Source: SIG440 sp045586925
GTDB taxonomy: Bacteria; Bacillota; Clostridia; Monoglobales; Monoglobaceae
Reading direction: 5' to 3'
Length of the DNA: 19,546 bases
Assembly: GCA_045586925.1 (NCBI GenBank)
Contig: JAZNBG010000043.1
Location: forward strand, 1-19,546
Each line of letters begins with the position of its first letter. Positions within the stretch are counted from its first letter, which is position 1. A program made the position numbers and the translations under genes. Positions 6,685 through 12,973 of this stretch are shown piece by piece. Under the pieces are notes generated by a model. That model made no database searches, had not been told where the DNA came from, and saw only the letters and a program-made list of their open reading frames with translations.

Positions 6685-7482
6685 ATGAATTACTCAGAAT
6701 TAGCAAAGGTGAAAAGAGTGGTTATCAAGGTGGGGACATCGTCTTTGACCTATGAAACGGGCAAATTAAATATAAAAAAGATTGAAAGCATTGTTCGCGT
6801 TGTATCAGACCTTCGAAACAGAGGGGTCGAGGTGGTGCTTGTATCCAGTGGTGCGGTTGGTGCCGGCGTGGGCAAGCTGAACCTTGCCGAAAAGCCATCA
6901 GACACCAGAAAAAAACAGGCGCTTGCGGCAATCGGTCAGGCGACACTTGTTTCTATGTATGACAGATTTTTTTCGGAATATGGACATTCCTCGGCACAGG
7001 TGCTTTTGACAAAGTTTATTCTTGATGTTGAGGAACGGTATATAAACACCAAAAATACCTTTGAAACTATGTTTGAATATGGAGTTATTCCCATTGTCAA
7101 TGAAAACGACGTAATTTCGACATATGAGCTGGAATTTGGAGATAACGATACTCTTTCAGCTCATATTGCAAAATTGGTTGATGCTGAACTTTTGATTATC
7201 CTTTCGGATATTGACGGGCTTTATGACAGCAATCCGCAAACAAACCCTGATGCAAAGCTTATTCCGGTTGTGGATAGAATTGATGAAAAAATTTACGCTA
7301 TTGCAGGTGGCGCAGGCAGTCGCCGTGGTACGGGCGGAATGGTTACAAAGCTTAAGGCTGCCGAGATTGTAAATCCCGAAGGTATTGATATGATTATTAC
7401 CAACGGCGCTTATCCTGAGAGAATTTATGATATTTTTGAAGGAAAATCGGCTGGAACAATATTTAAAGGAAGCAAAAAGTAA
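6685..7482 (+). CDS. proB: Glutamate 5-kinase
   Basis: It phosphorylates glutamate to gamma-glutamyl phosphate, the first step of proline synthesis. The 265-residue product is a single amino-acid-kinase domain and lacks the C-terminal PUA domain that brings E. coli ProB to about 367 residues. Motifs seen are VVIKVGTSSLT (12-22), VSSGAVGAGVGKL (53-65), IPIVNENDVIS (135-145), FGDNDTLSA (151-159), LSDIDGLYDSNP (173-184) and GTGGMVTKLKAA (215-226). ATG 6685 has AGGAAAGG upstream. proA, usually next in the operon, is absent, because the gene is followed by a hairpin and then by pckG. It has a near-consensus promoter, divergent from the lipoprotein unit. Confidence 0.96.
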   Translation: MNYSELAKVKRVVIKVGTSSLTYETGKLNIKKIESIVRVVSDLRNRGVEVVLVSSGAVGAGVGKLNLAEKPSDTRKKQALAAIGQATLVSMYDRFFSEYGHSSAQVLLTKFILDVEERYINTKNTFETMFEYGVIPIVNENDVISTYELEFGDNDTLSAHIAKLVDAELLIILSDIDGLYDSNPQTNPDAKLIPVVDRIDEKIYAIAGGAGSRRGTGGMVTKLKAAEIVNPEGIDMIITNGAYPERIYDIFEGKSAGTIFKGSKK

Positions 7483-7484
7483 AG

Positions 7485-7532
7485 GTTTAACAACGAAAAG
7501 AAATTACAAATGTTAATTTTCGTTAAACTTTT
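7485..7532 (+). terminator. Probable terminator after proB
   Basis: GTTTAAC plus GAAAA (7485-7499, with a three-base bulge) pairs with TTTTCGTTAAAC (7517-7528), followed by four Ts. The T-run is short, so termination may be partial. The hairpin starts directly after the stop codon. Confidence 0.55.
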
Positions 7533-7544
7533 GTCAGAAATGTA

Positions 7545-7573
7545 TTGAAATCTTGCAACAAATGTGATAATAT
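7545..7573 (+). promoter_or_regulatory. Sigma-A promoter of pckG
   Basis: TTGAAA (7545-7550), a 17-base spacer and TAATAT (7568-7573) lie upstream of pckG. The expected leader is about 85 bases and contains a small hairpin, AGAGTT/AACTCT (7587-7592 with 7603-7608). No operator can be named. Confidence 0.75.
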
Positions 7574-7665
7574 GTTATATGTGAGAAGAGTTGGAATATT
7601 TTAACTCTGTCTATGTTTTTAAATTGTAAAATTATTAACTTTAATATAATCAGGAGGTAGAAAAA

Positions 7666-9438
7666 ATGACTACAAACAAAAAAGTACTCACTTGGCTTGA
7701 AGAAATGAAAGCTCTTTGCAAGCCCGAAAAAGTAGTATGGATTGACGGAACAGAAGCACAGCTTGAGGCACTTCGTGCAGAAGCAGTTGCAAGCGGCGAA
7801 ATGATTAAGCTTAATCAGGAGAAGCTTCCCGGTTGCTACTATCACAGAACAGCAGAAAACGACGTTGCTCGCGTTGAAGACAGAACATTTATCTGTACAG
7901 AAACCGAGGAAGAGGCAGGTCCCATCAACAACTGGATGGCACCCGCTGAAATGTATGCAAAGCTCAATGCTTTGTATGACGGCTCAATGGCAGGCAGAAC
8001 AATGTATGTTATTCCTTATTCAATGGGTCCTGTTGGTTCACCCTTCTCTAAGATTGGTATTGAACTTACAGACAGTATCTACGTTGTACTGAATATGGAC
8101 ATTATGACAAGGGTTGGCAAGGCTGTAATTGATGCTCTTGGCGAAGACGGGGATTTCGTTAAATGTCTTCACGCAAAGAAGGATGTAAATCCTGACGAGA
8201 GATATATCGTTCACTTCCCACAGGATAACACAATTATGTCAGTAAACTCAGCTTACGGCGGAAATGTTCTTCTTGGTAAGAAGTGCTTTGCTCTCCGTAT
8301 TGCATCATATCAGGGTATGAAAGAAGGCTGGATGGCAGAGCATATGCTTATTCTTGGCTTAGAAAATCCCAAGGGTGAGGTTAAATACATCTGTGCAGCA
8401 TTCCCCTCGGCTTGCGGTAAGACAAACCTTGCTATGCTTATTCCTCCCAAGTTCCTTCAGGAAAAGGGTTATAAAGTTTGGACAGTAGGTGACGATATCG
8501 CTTGGCTTCGTGTTGGCGAAGATGGCAGACTTTATGCTATCAACCCCGAGGCAGGTTTTTTTGGTGTTGCTCCAGGTACATCTGAAAAATCAAACTTCAA
8601 TGCTCTTGAGGCTACAAAGAAGAATACAATCTTCACAAACGTTGCTATCAACGAAGAAGATATGACTGTTTGGTGGGAAGGTCTTGACAAGAATCCTCCA
8701 AGCAATGCAATTGAATGGAAGGGTGCAAAGGTTGACGGAAAAGCATATACTGCAGACGGCAACAAGCTTGCTCATCCCAACTCAAGATTTACTGCTCCTG
8801 CAAAGAACTGTCCCTGCATTTCATCTGAATTTGAAAATCCACAGGGTGTTCCGATCTCAGCTATTGTATTCGGCGGCCGTCGTGCAAAAACTGCTCCGCT
8901 GGTATATCAGGCTCGTGACTGGGATCACGGTGTATTCGTAGGTGCAACAATGGCATCTGAAACAACTGCAGCAGCAGCAGGTGCAGTAGGTGTTGTAAGA
9001 CGTGACCCAATGGCTATGCGACCCTTCGTTGGATACAATATGGCAGACTACTTCCAGCATTGGTATGATATGGGCAAGAAGATTGCAAATCCTCCCCAGA
9101 TCTTCAATGTAAACTGGTTCAGACTTGACAAGGACGGTAACTTTATGTGGCCCGGCTTTGGTGATAATATGCGTGTCCTCAACTGGATTCTTGACCGTTG
9201 CGAAGGCAAGGTTGGTGCAGTAGAAACCGAAATCGGTTATGTTCCCAACAAGGCAGACCTTCAGCTTGAGGGCCTTGACCTTAGCGACGAGGTTGTTGAC
9301 GAACTCCTTTCAATCGACATCGATGCTTGGAAGGAAGACCTTGCAAACCAGAGAGAATTCTTTGCACAGTTTGGCGACAAGCTTCCCAAGGAAATCAAGG
9401 AAAGCATGGATACACTTGAGGCAAACCTCAACAAATAA
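7666..9438 (+). CDS. pckG: Phosphoenolpyruvate carboxykinase, GTP-type
   Basis: It interconverts oxaloacetate and PEP with GTP/GDP; in anaerobes it can run either toward gluconeogenesis or toward CO2 fixation. The 590-residue length fits the GTP class (about 600) rather than the ATP class (about 530). The class-defining nucleotide loop FPSACGKTN is at 246-254. It is preceded by NSAYGGNVLLGKKC (194-207) and followed by WTVGDDIAWLR, NPEAGFFGVAPGTS, FGGRRAKTAPLVYQ and the GTP-class C-terminal block NWFRLDKDGNFMWPGFGDN. ATG 7666 has a strong AGGAGG (7652-7657) eight bases upstream. Codon choice is cleaner and richer in C/G-ending codons than in the neighbours, as expected for a highly expressed gene. 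It is a single-gene unit with its own promoter and terminator. Confidence 0.97.
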   Translation: MTTNKKVLTWLEEMKALCKPEKVVWIDGTEAQLEALRAEAVASGEMIKLNQEKLPGCYYHRTAENDVARVEDRTFICTETEEEAGPINNWMAPAEMYAKLNALYDGSMAGRTMYVIPYSMGPVGSPFSKIGIELTDSIYVVLNMDIMTRVGKAVIDALGEDGDFVKCLHAKKDVNPDERYIVHFPQDNTIMSVNSAYGGNVLLGKKCFALRIASYQGMKEGWMAEHMLILGLENPKGEVKYICAAFPSACGKTNLAMLIPPKFLQEKGYKVWTVGDDIAWLRVGEDGRLYAINPEAGFFGVAPGTSEKSNFNALEATKKNTIFTNVAINEEDMTVWWEGLDKNPPSNAIEWKGAKVDGKAYTADGNKLAHPNSRFTAPAKNCPCISSEFENPQGVPISAIVFGGRRAKTAPLVYQARDWDHGVFVGATMASETTAAAAGAVGVVRRDPMAMRPFVGYNMADYFQHWYDMGKKIANPPQIFNVNWFRLDKDGNFMWPGFGDNMRVLNWILDRCEGKVGAVETEIGYVPNKADLQLEGLDLSDEVVDELLSIDIDAWKEDLANQREFFAQFGDKLPKEIKESMDTLEANLNK

Positions 9439-9453
9439 TAAGATAAAAGTTTT

Positions 9454-9484
9454 AAAGGGTCAGTCCGAAAGGATTGACCCTTTT
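9454..9484 (+). terminator. Intrinsic terminator after pckG
   Basis: AAAGGGTCAGTCC (9454-9466) and GGATTGACCCTTT (9471-9483) form a 13-pair stem with one G-U, closed by a GAAA tetraloop and followed by Ts. It lies 15 bases past the stop codon. Confidence 0.9.
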
Positions 9485-9615
9485 GCGTTGCAATTATTCT
9501 AAATTTGTGCTAGAATAAATCTAGTGAGGATAAATTTATCTTTGCAACTTCTTGCTAAATTTAGCTGGAAAGTTTGGCATCTGAATTATACAGTCTTTAT
9601 AAACTTTGATATACA

Positions 9616-9839
9616 AGGGACAAAAAAGCCTTCCCCTTGAGGGGAAGGTGTCAGCGATATCTGACGGATGAGGTGGAAAAATAACGATTGCTACGCAATC
9701 TACACCTCACCACCGCCTGCGGCGGAGCCTCTCCTCAAGGAGAAGCCTTTGGAAAGGCATTTTAATCGTATGAATTTATCGGCGCTTTTCAAAACCGCCG
9801 ATAAAAAGTGCCGATAAACCATTAAATTTTTTTGTCCCT
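9616..9839. mobile_element. MITE-like palindromic element with terminal inverted repeats
   Basis: AGGGACAAAAAA (9616-9627) and TTTTTTGTCCCT (9828-9839) are perfect 12-base terminal inverted repeats bounding 224 bases. The left body is a long imperfect palindrome. CCTTCCCC/GGGGAAGG (9629-9648) and TCTCCT/AGGAGA (9730-9743) are related arm hairpins. TGAGGTG/CACCTCA (9669-9675 with 9703-9709) encloses GATTGC-TAC-GCAATC (9686-9700), and CCGCC/GGCGG (9713-9725) lies beside it. A separate hairpin, TTATCGGCG/CGCCGATAA, is at 9776-9804. No transposase and no clear target-site duplication are visible. The palindromic body resembles a repeat I associate with many gut Clostridia genomes. The rest of the 9439-9893 gap holds only the pckG terminator and the promoter of the next gene. 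Confidence 0.65.
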
Positions 9840-9842
9840 AAC

Positions 9843-9871
9843 TTGACAAAATCATAGAATAGATGTAACAA
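9843..9871 (+). promoter_or_regulatory. Candidate promoter of the creatininase-family gene
   Basis: A full-consensus TTGACA (9843-9848) is followed after 17 bases by the weak -10 TAACAA (9866-9871). The -35 begins three bases past the end of the MITE-like element. The poor -10 suggests a weak or activator-dependent promoter. Confidence 0.4.
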
Positions 9872-9893
9872 ATTATGATACGAGGTGAGACTT

Positions 9894-10751
9894 ATGCTGT
9901 GGGAAAATCTAAGAGAAGAAGAATTTAAAGATGCGATAGATAATTCAAATGGGCTTTGTATAGTGCCTCTGGGATGCCTTGAAAAACACGGTCAGCATAT
10001 GCCGGTGGGTACGGATGTTATCCATATAACCGAAATTGCAAAAAGGGCGGCAGAAATTGAGCCGGTTTGCATTTTTCCGTCAATATATTTTGGAGAAAAG
10101 ACGGGAGCAGGGGAATTTGCCGGAACAGTAATTTTTAGTCCGGAATTAAGACTGCAGATTTTAAAAGAAACCTGCAGCGAGATTTACCGCAACGGCTTTG
10201 ATAAAATTTTGATTTATGATGGACATGGCGGAAACAGCAGTATGATTGATTTTTTTATGCGGGGCTTGCTGTATGAAAAGACACCGTATTCGGTGTTCAG
10301 TTATTCGCTTGGCTCTGATTTTGCTACTCCCAAGAAAATCCTCAATCAGGGTTATAAGTTTTTGACAACCGAGGACAGAAAGGTTCTGCAAGGGTATATT
10401 GAAGAAAAGAAACGTACAGGTCACGCAGATTTTGTTGAAATGGGCTGGGTTTACGGGGTGCGGCCCGAAACTGTTCGCCTTGATAAAGTCTATCAGGAAA
10501 GCTACGAATCCACCCACCGCTTTGATGAGTTTTCAAAGAGGGGAATACGTTCGCCCTTCACCTGGATGGCAAATATTCCAAATTCGTATGAGGGCGATAT
10601 GCACGATGGAATGAACGAAAGAATTGCCCGTGCAATGGTGGAATATTCTACTCAAAGGCTTATTGATGTTATAAGGTTTTTAAAAACAGAGAATATCTCC
10701 GATGAATATAAAAAGGAATGGCTTGAAAAGCAGAAAAGACACACCCATTAG
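9894..10751 (+). CDS. Creatininase-family metal-dependent amidohydrolase
   Basis: Members hydrolyse cyclic or linear amides using a two-metal centre; known activities include creatinine amidohydrolase and steps in flavin-derived cofactor synthesis. The substrate here is not predictable. The 285-residue product has the family's metal ligands in order: PLGCLEKHGQHMPVGTD (25-41, with Glu30, His32 and Asp41), DGHGGN (109-114, His111) and HADFVEMG (177-184, Glu182). The last motif differs from the common HAGEIETS form. Start ATG 9894 is preferred over the upstream GTG at 9885 because GAGGTGA (9882-9888) is then a properly spaced ribosome binding site, which the GTG start would destroy. It precedes a TetR and a WYL regulator on the same strand but is separated from them by a terminator-like palindrome. 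Confidence 0.88.
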   Translation: MLWENLREEEFKDAIDNSNGLCIVPLGCLEKHGQHMPVGTDVIHITEIAKRAAEIEPVCIFPSIYFGEKTGAGEFAGTVIFSPELRLQILKETCSEIYRNGFDKILIYDGHGGNSSMIDFFMRGLLYEKTPYSVFSYSLGSDFATPKKILNQGYKFLTTEDRKVLQGYIEEKKRTGHADFVEMGWVYGVRPETVRLDKVYQESYESTHRFDEFSKRGIRSPFTWMANIPNSYEGDMHDGMNERIARAMVEYSTQRLIDVIRFLKTENISDEYKKEWLEKQKRHTH

Positions 10752-10765
10752 AAATTAAAGCGCAA

Positions 10766-10806
10766 AACTCTTTTTTGAACATTGTTCAAAAAAGAGTTGA
10801 TTTTTT
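10766..10806 (+). terminator. Perfect 15-pair hairpin: terminator, possibly also TetR operator
   Basis: AACTCTTTTTTGAAC (10766-10780) and GTTCAAAAAAGAGTT (10784-10798) are exact inverted copies around ATT, followed by GATTTTTT. It lies 15 bases after the creatininase-family stop, as an intrinsic terminator should. Its core TTGAACATTGTTCAA also looks like a TetR-type operator, and its right end overlaps the -35 of the next promoter. Confidence 0.8.
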
Positions 10807-10825
10807 ATTTGTGCTATGTTAAAAT
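10797..10825 (+). promoter_or_regulatory. Sigma-A promoter of the TetR-WYL unit
   Basis: TTGATT (10797-10802), a 17-base spacer and TAAAAT (10820-10825) lie 30 bases upstream of the TetR-family start codon. The -35 shares two bases with the right end of the palindrome at 10766-10798, a layout suited to autorepression. Confidence 0.7.
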
Positions 10826-10854
10826 GAAACTAGCAATGAAACGGAGGGATTAGT

Positions 10855-11463
10855 ATGGCAAGAAAAACAGTAACAAGCGGCGGCACAAGGGATGAAATTC
10901 TGAGTGTTGCAAAGCGTTTGTTTTTTGAAAAAGGCTTTGACGGTGTTACTATAAGAACAATTCAGAGAGAGGTCGGCTGCGAGGTAGGCTTGTTTTATTA
11001 CTACTTTAAGTCAAAGGAGCAGATTTTTGATGTGGTGCTGACACAGCTTCAGGAAGAATGGAAAAACAGGATAGAGGATGCACTGCAGGGCGAAAATGAA
11101 GATTCGGTTGCACAGATGATGCAAATTTTTCAGACTGTATATGCAGTGGCAAAAGAATTCAGGGACGAAAAGGCAGAGGAACTTCACTGGTCTGTGCAAG
11201 GTGCTATGTATAATCGCCTTACCGCTGTGATTGAGGGATATATTAGCGAAATTTTGGGGGATGCCAAGACGGAAATCAGCGTTGATAACAAGGCTTTGTC
11301 TGCAATAATTGCCGGCGGAATGTGTAGGTTTGTGCAAACATCTTCTCAGTGGGAATATACCAAAGCCCTTGACGGAATACGGGGCTTGATAGAGGGAATC
11401 TACGGTGAAAGACTGCGAAATGCTGTCGGTCGCAGACAGGATATCTCGGTGGAATTGTTGTAA
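10855..11463 (+). CDS. TetR/AcrR-family transcriptional regulator
   Basis: A ligand-responsive DNA-binding repressor, expected to act as a dimer. The 202-residue product has the usual N-terminal three-helix domain, TRDEILSVAKRLFFEKGFDG (11-30), followed by the helix-turn-helix VTIRTIQREVGCEVGLFYYYF (31-51) and KSKEQIFDVVL. The remaining 140 residues form the variable all-helical ligand domain and give no clue to the ligand. ATG 10855 has GGAGGG just upstream. The perfect palindrome overlapping its promoter is the obvious operator candidate. The WYL regulator gene follows after 26 bases, so the two are probably one transcript. The family is certain; the target is not known. Confidence 0.93.
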   Translation: MARKTVTSGGTRDEILSVAKRLFFEKGFDGVTIRTIQREVGCEVGLFYYYFKSKEQIFDVVLTQLQEEWKNRIEDALQGENEDSVAQMMQIFQTVYAVAKEFRDEKAEELHWSVQGAMYNRLTAVIEGYISEILGDAKTEISVDNKALSAIIAGGMCRFVQTSSQWEYTKALDGIRGLIEGIYGERLRNAVGRRQDISVELL

Positions 11464-11489
11464 ATTCTTAACACAAAGAGGATAGAATT

Positions 11490-12467
11490 ATGAAATCTTC
11501 AAATCAAAAATTAAAACTTCTTTATTTAATGAAAATCTTGCTTGAACAAACCGATGAAGAACATCCTTTGTCTGTGCCCCAGCTTATTGCCGAGCTTAAA
11601 CGGTATGACGTATCGGCAGAGAGAAAGAGCATTTACGACGATTTAGAATGTCTGCGGTTGTTCGGACTAGACATATGCTCCGTGAAATCAAAAAGCTATG
11701 GATATTTTGTTGCAAGCCGTGACTTTGAGTTGCCCGAGCTTAAGCTTTTGGTTGACAGCGTGCAGGCGTCAAAGTTTATTACAAAGAAAAAAAGTTTGGA
11801 GCTTATTTCAAAAATTGAAAGTCTGGCAGGAAAATACGCAGCAACAAAGCTGCGCCGTCAGGTGTATGTAACCAACCGTGTCAAGACGGTAAACGAGCAG
11901 ATTTATTATAATATTGACAAAATATATGAAGCGATTTCTGAAAATCGGCAGATTACGTTCCGCTATTTTGAGCTTGATGTTGACAAAAATAAAGTTTATC
12001 GCAAAGACGGAGGACTGTATTGTGAATCGCCACTTGCACTTAGTTGGGATGATGAAAACTATTATATGATTGTATATAAAAGAAAATACGGGAATTTTGC
12101 TCACTATCGGGTGGACAAAATGGATAGTATCGAGATGTGTGATGAAAAACGTGATTTACCGGAACAAGATTTTGACTTGTCGGAATATACAAAATCCGTA
12201 TTCTCTATGTTTGGCGGCAAGGCGGTTAATATTTCGGTGAAATTTGAAAATTCTCTTGCAGGTGTTGTGTTTGACCGATTTGGTACGGATATTCCTACAA
12301 TGAGGGTTGATGCAAACCACTTTGTTTGCAATTTGAATGTTGCTGTGAGTCCTGTATTTCTTGGCTGGCTTGTAGGTTTTGGGAGTAAAGCAGAAATACT
12401 CTCGCCTGATTTTGTAGTTGATGAAATGAAGGAGCTTATTAAGCAAATAGCAGATAAATACAAATAA
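11490..12467 (+). CDS. WYL-domain (YafY-type) transcriptional regulator
   Basis: A DNA-binding protein with a WYL sensor domain. The 325-residue product has an N-terminal winged-helix region (about residues 5-75, with LSVPQLIAELKRYDVSAERK leading into SIYDDLECLRLFGLDI). A helical linker follows. The WYL domain is at about 140-235, with ITFRYFELD, YCESPLALSWDDENYYMIVY and FAHYRVDKMDSI. A C-terminal WCX-like extension ends in LGWLVGFGSKAEILSP. No membrane or enzyme domain is present. ATG 11490 has AGAGGA upstream. The gene follows the TetR-family gene after 26 bases. WYL proteins often respond to nucleotides or nucleic-acid signals, but nothing here identifies the effector or target. Confidence 0.92.
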   Translation: MKSSNQKLKLLYLMKILLEQTDEEHPLSVPQLIAELKRYDVSAERKSIYDDLECLRLFGLDICSVKSKSYGYFVASRDFELPELKLLVDSVQASKFITKKKSLELISKIESLAGKYAATKLRRQVYVTNRVKTVNEQIYYNIDKIYEAISENRQITFRYFELDVDKNKVYRKDGGLYCESPLALSWDDENYYMIVYKRKYGNFAHYRVDKMDSIEMCDEKRDLPEQDFDLSEYTKSVFSMFGGKAVNISVKFENSLAGVVFDRFGTDIPTMRVDANHFVCNLNVAVSPVFLGWLVGFGSKAEILSPDFVVDEMKELIKQIADKYK

Positions 12468-12514
12468 TATCACAAACAGCCTTTTTCCCAAGGGATAGAT
12501 AAAATTGATGCAGA

Positions 12515-12596
12515 ACACACAAACCGAGCCAAAGCCTTGGCTTTGGGACACCCGACGGTGTACTTTTGTGTACACCGAGAGGCGAGGTTTGCGTGT
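12515..12596. repeat. Three-way-junction-like hairpin cluster
   Basis: Outer arms 12515-12530 and 12581-12596 pair at 13 of 16 positions. They enclose two perfect eight-pair hairpins, CCAAAGCC-TT-GGCTTTGG (12529-12546) and CGGTGTAC-TTTTGT-GTACACCG (12556-12577). The nesting suggests a folded RNA or a palindromic repeat element. Confidence 0.55.
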
Positions 12597-12616
12597 AGCA
12601 AAAAGTCAATAAGGAC

Positions 12617-12883
12617 AAAAAACCGCACTTTAGGCCTCTTCACATAGGGATAAACCAACTTGAAACTTTGTATTTTGGCGCCGTACTGCAGAAAAAGCCT
12701 CGCCAAGCCACAGGATTGGCTACGTTTTTTATTTGTTCGACATCCAAAATACTGTGTTTCAAGCAGCAACCTGTTTGGATAAACAAAGTAAACCCTTGCA
12801 ACATTTAGTGCTGCAAGGGTTTTGAACTTATTCTGAAATCTAAATTGATTTCTCCCTATGCGAAGACGCCTTTTGCGGTTTTT
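12617..12883. repeat. Imperfect long inverted repeat with an inserted hairpin
   Basis: Three blocks on the left have inverted counterparts on the right. 12618-12627 matches 12874-12883 exactly (AAAAACCGCA and complement). 12632-12654 matches 12849-12871 with three mismatches. 12658-12678 matches 12744-12764 at 17 of 21 positions. About 80 bases interrupt the right arm and contain the hairpin at 12790-12822. A small AGCCA/TGGCT hairpin lies near the centre (about 12707-12722). It looks like the remains of two diverged inverted copies of one element. Confidence 0.55.
12790..12822. terminator. Strong hairpin, possible terminator
   Basis: AAACCCTTGCA (12790-12800) pairs exactly with TGCAAGGGTTT (12812-12822). 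Inner pairs extend it to 14 on the minus strand (one G-U). Four Ts follow on the plus strand and T-rich sequence on the minus strand. It could end citrate synthase transcripts, about 150 bases past the stop, or WYL transcripts. Confidence 0.4.
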
Positions 12884-12973
12884 CTTCATTATAAATATGT
12901 TTTAATAAATACCCATTTTGCAGTTTTGATTTTTTTACCTTTTTGCGATCTGGGCAATTTTAACATCCCTTAG

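Larger units (their letters stand above)
12468..12973. other. Convergent intergenic region, about 500 bases, dense in inverted repeats
   Basis: I see no credible gene between the WYL regulator (plus) and citrate synthase (minus). The region holds a three-hairpin cluster (12515-12596), a broken imperfect inverted repeat (12617-12883) and a strong single hairpin (12790-12822), listed separately. A minus-strand frame at 12470-12889 is judged spurious. No clear T-tailed terminator was found directly behind either gene. The last stretch, 12884-12973, is plain A+T-rich sequence. Confidence 0.6.

Noticed and set aside
9606..9850. Target-site duplication around the MITE-like element
   Set aside because: The flanks (TACA on the left, AACTTG on the right) do not match over more than one or two bases.
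9885..9893. GTG start for the creatininase-family gene
   Set aside because: The GTG is part of the GAGGTGA ribosome binding site of the ATG at 9894.
12470..12889. A 139-codon open frame on the minus strand
   Set aside because: It lies wholly within inverted-repeat sequence, is rich in Lys/Arg/Cys/Phe without a domain pattern, has no convincing ribosome binding site, and its frame follows the palindromic arms. It is most likely chance.
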